A stretch of DNA of 5,237 nucleotides. Origin: Planctomycetota bacterium. Its GTDB lineage: Bacteria > Planctomycetota > Phycisphaerae > WQYP01. The stretch covers positions 1 to 5,237 of the forward strand of contig JAJYPG010000134.1 of NCBI GenBank assembly GCA_021795535.1. Direction: 5' to 3'. Every line of letters starts with the position of its first letter. Positions within the stretch are counted from its first letter, which is position 1. The position numbers and the translations under genes are program-made. The notes under the pieces are model-generated. The model made no database searches, was not told the origin of the DNA, and worked only from the letters and a program-made list of their open reading frames with translations. This document shows, piece by piece, positions 5,013 through 5,237 of the stretch.

Positions 5013-5237
5013 ATGAAAATCCATGTTTTCGGCCGTGAAGAAATTGAAACCGGCATACGGATCAAGCCCGCGTATGTCGTCATTTCAATCCGCAACGCGG
5101 GCGAGCCGCGGGCCAAGGTCAAAAAGCAGGCCGGGCTGCGGGACGTACTCTACCTTGCATTCAGTGGTATCGAGCCAATGGAAGGCGTGCGTCTGCCGCG
5201 GGAAATTAAGATTTTCACGCCAGCGCATGCTAATAAG
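5013..5237 (+). CDS. N-terminal part of a probable tyrosine/dual-specificity phosphatase-like protein
   Basis: The reading frame starts at ATG 5013, a few nucleotides after AAAGGAAA, and stays open for 75 codons to the window edge. The visible part begins MKIHVFGREEIETG, then AYVVISIRNAGEPRAKV, then VLYLAFSGIEP, and ends IKIFTPAHANK. This matches what I know of the N-terminal strands of small bacterial cysteine-phosphatase-like proteins: an 'ISI.D.G.P' strand, a strand ending in 'L.F.DIEP', and a 'FTP.HA..I' helix start. The catalytic loop HCxxGxxRS would lie beyond the window, so activity cannot be judged. The likely role is protein or nucleotide dephosphorylation in the cytoplasm. It shares the GGACA promoter with the Cys-motif protein and the AAA+ ATPase. 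Coding is secure; the family call is moderate. Confidence 0.72.
   Translation, partial: MKIHVFGREEIETGIRIKPAYVVISIRNAGEPRAKVKKQAGLRDVLYLAFSGIEPMEGVRLPREIKIFTPAHANK

Overview
The window is a moderate-GC bacterial segment with roomy intergenic gaps and several dispersed palindromic repeats. It carries a decayed toxin fragment, an unrecognised Cys-rich protein and a large AAA+ ATPase. Repeats such as the 'gcaggcaagatgcctgcg' inverted pair and the 'accgcggaggcgcgaag' stretch are, from memory, common in environmental Planctomycetota and other PVC-type genomes. That placement is a low-confidence guess, because no marker gene is present.

Layout: (1) positions 1-350, minus strand, hold the broken 5' portion of a VapC/PIN-type RNase toxin with a frameshift and no recognisable antitoxin. 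(2) Positions 351-752 hold no convincing gene, only a short hairpin repeat, an operator-like 27-bp palindrome and a single perfect DnaA box. (3) A plus-strand gene (863-1738) encodes a protein with an N-terminal four-Cys zinc-ribbon-like motif and an unrecognised body. (4) Positions 1739-2101 are gene-poor, with an 18-bp inverted repeat and a C8-A-C6 tract. (5) A plus-strand gene (2192-4465) encodes a 757-residue protein with two complete AAA+ ATPase modules. (6) A small, very basic, Leu/Ile-rich ORF (4573-4887) with a good ribosome binding site is a possible gene. (7) At the right edge (5013 onward) begins a protein that looks like the N-terminus of a small tyrosine/dual-specificity phosphatase-like family.

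The most striking feature ties the three main plus-strand genes together. Each is preceded by an identical 19-bp sequence, GGACAATAACTGTCCGCGT, built on the dyad GGACA-n5-TGTCC. It is always in the same orientation and is followed at fixed distance by a T/A-rich promoter-like box (GGTGGTAyATATATT at two sites, a diverged version at the third). Each is then followed by a short perfect stem-loop with a 5-nt loop just upstream of the ribosome binding site. The stem sequences differ while the position and shape are kept. I infer a small regulon: one dimeric regulator controlling a Cys-rich protein, a tandem AAA+ ATPase and a phosphatase-like protein from separate promoters, possibly making mRNAs that begin with a hairpin. 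The regulator is not visible here, and the cellular function is unknown.
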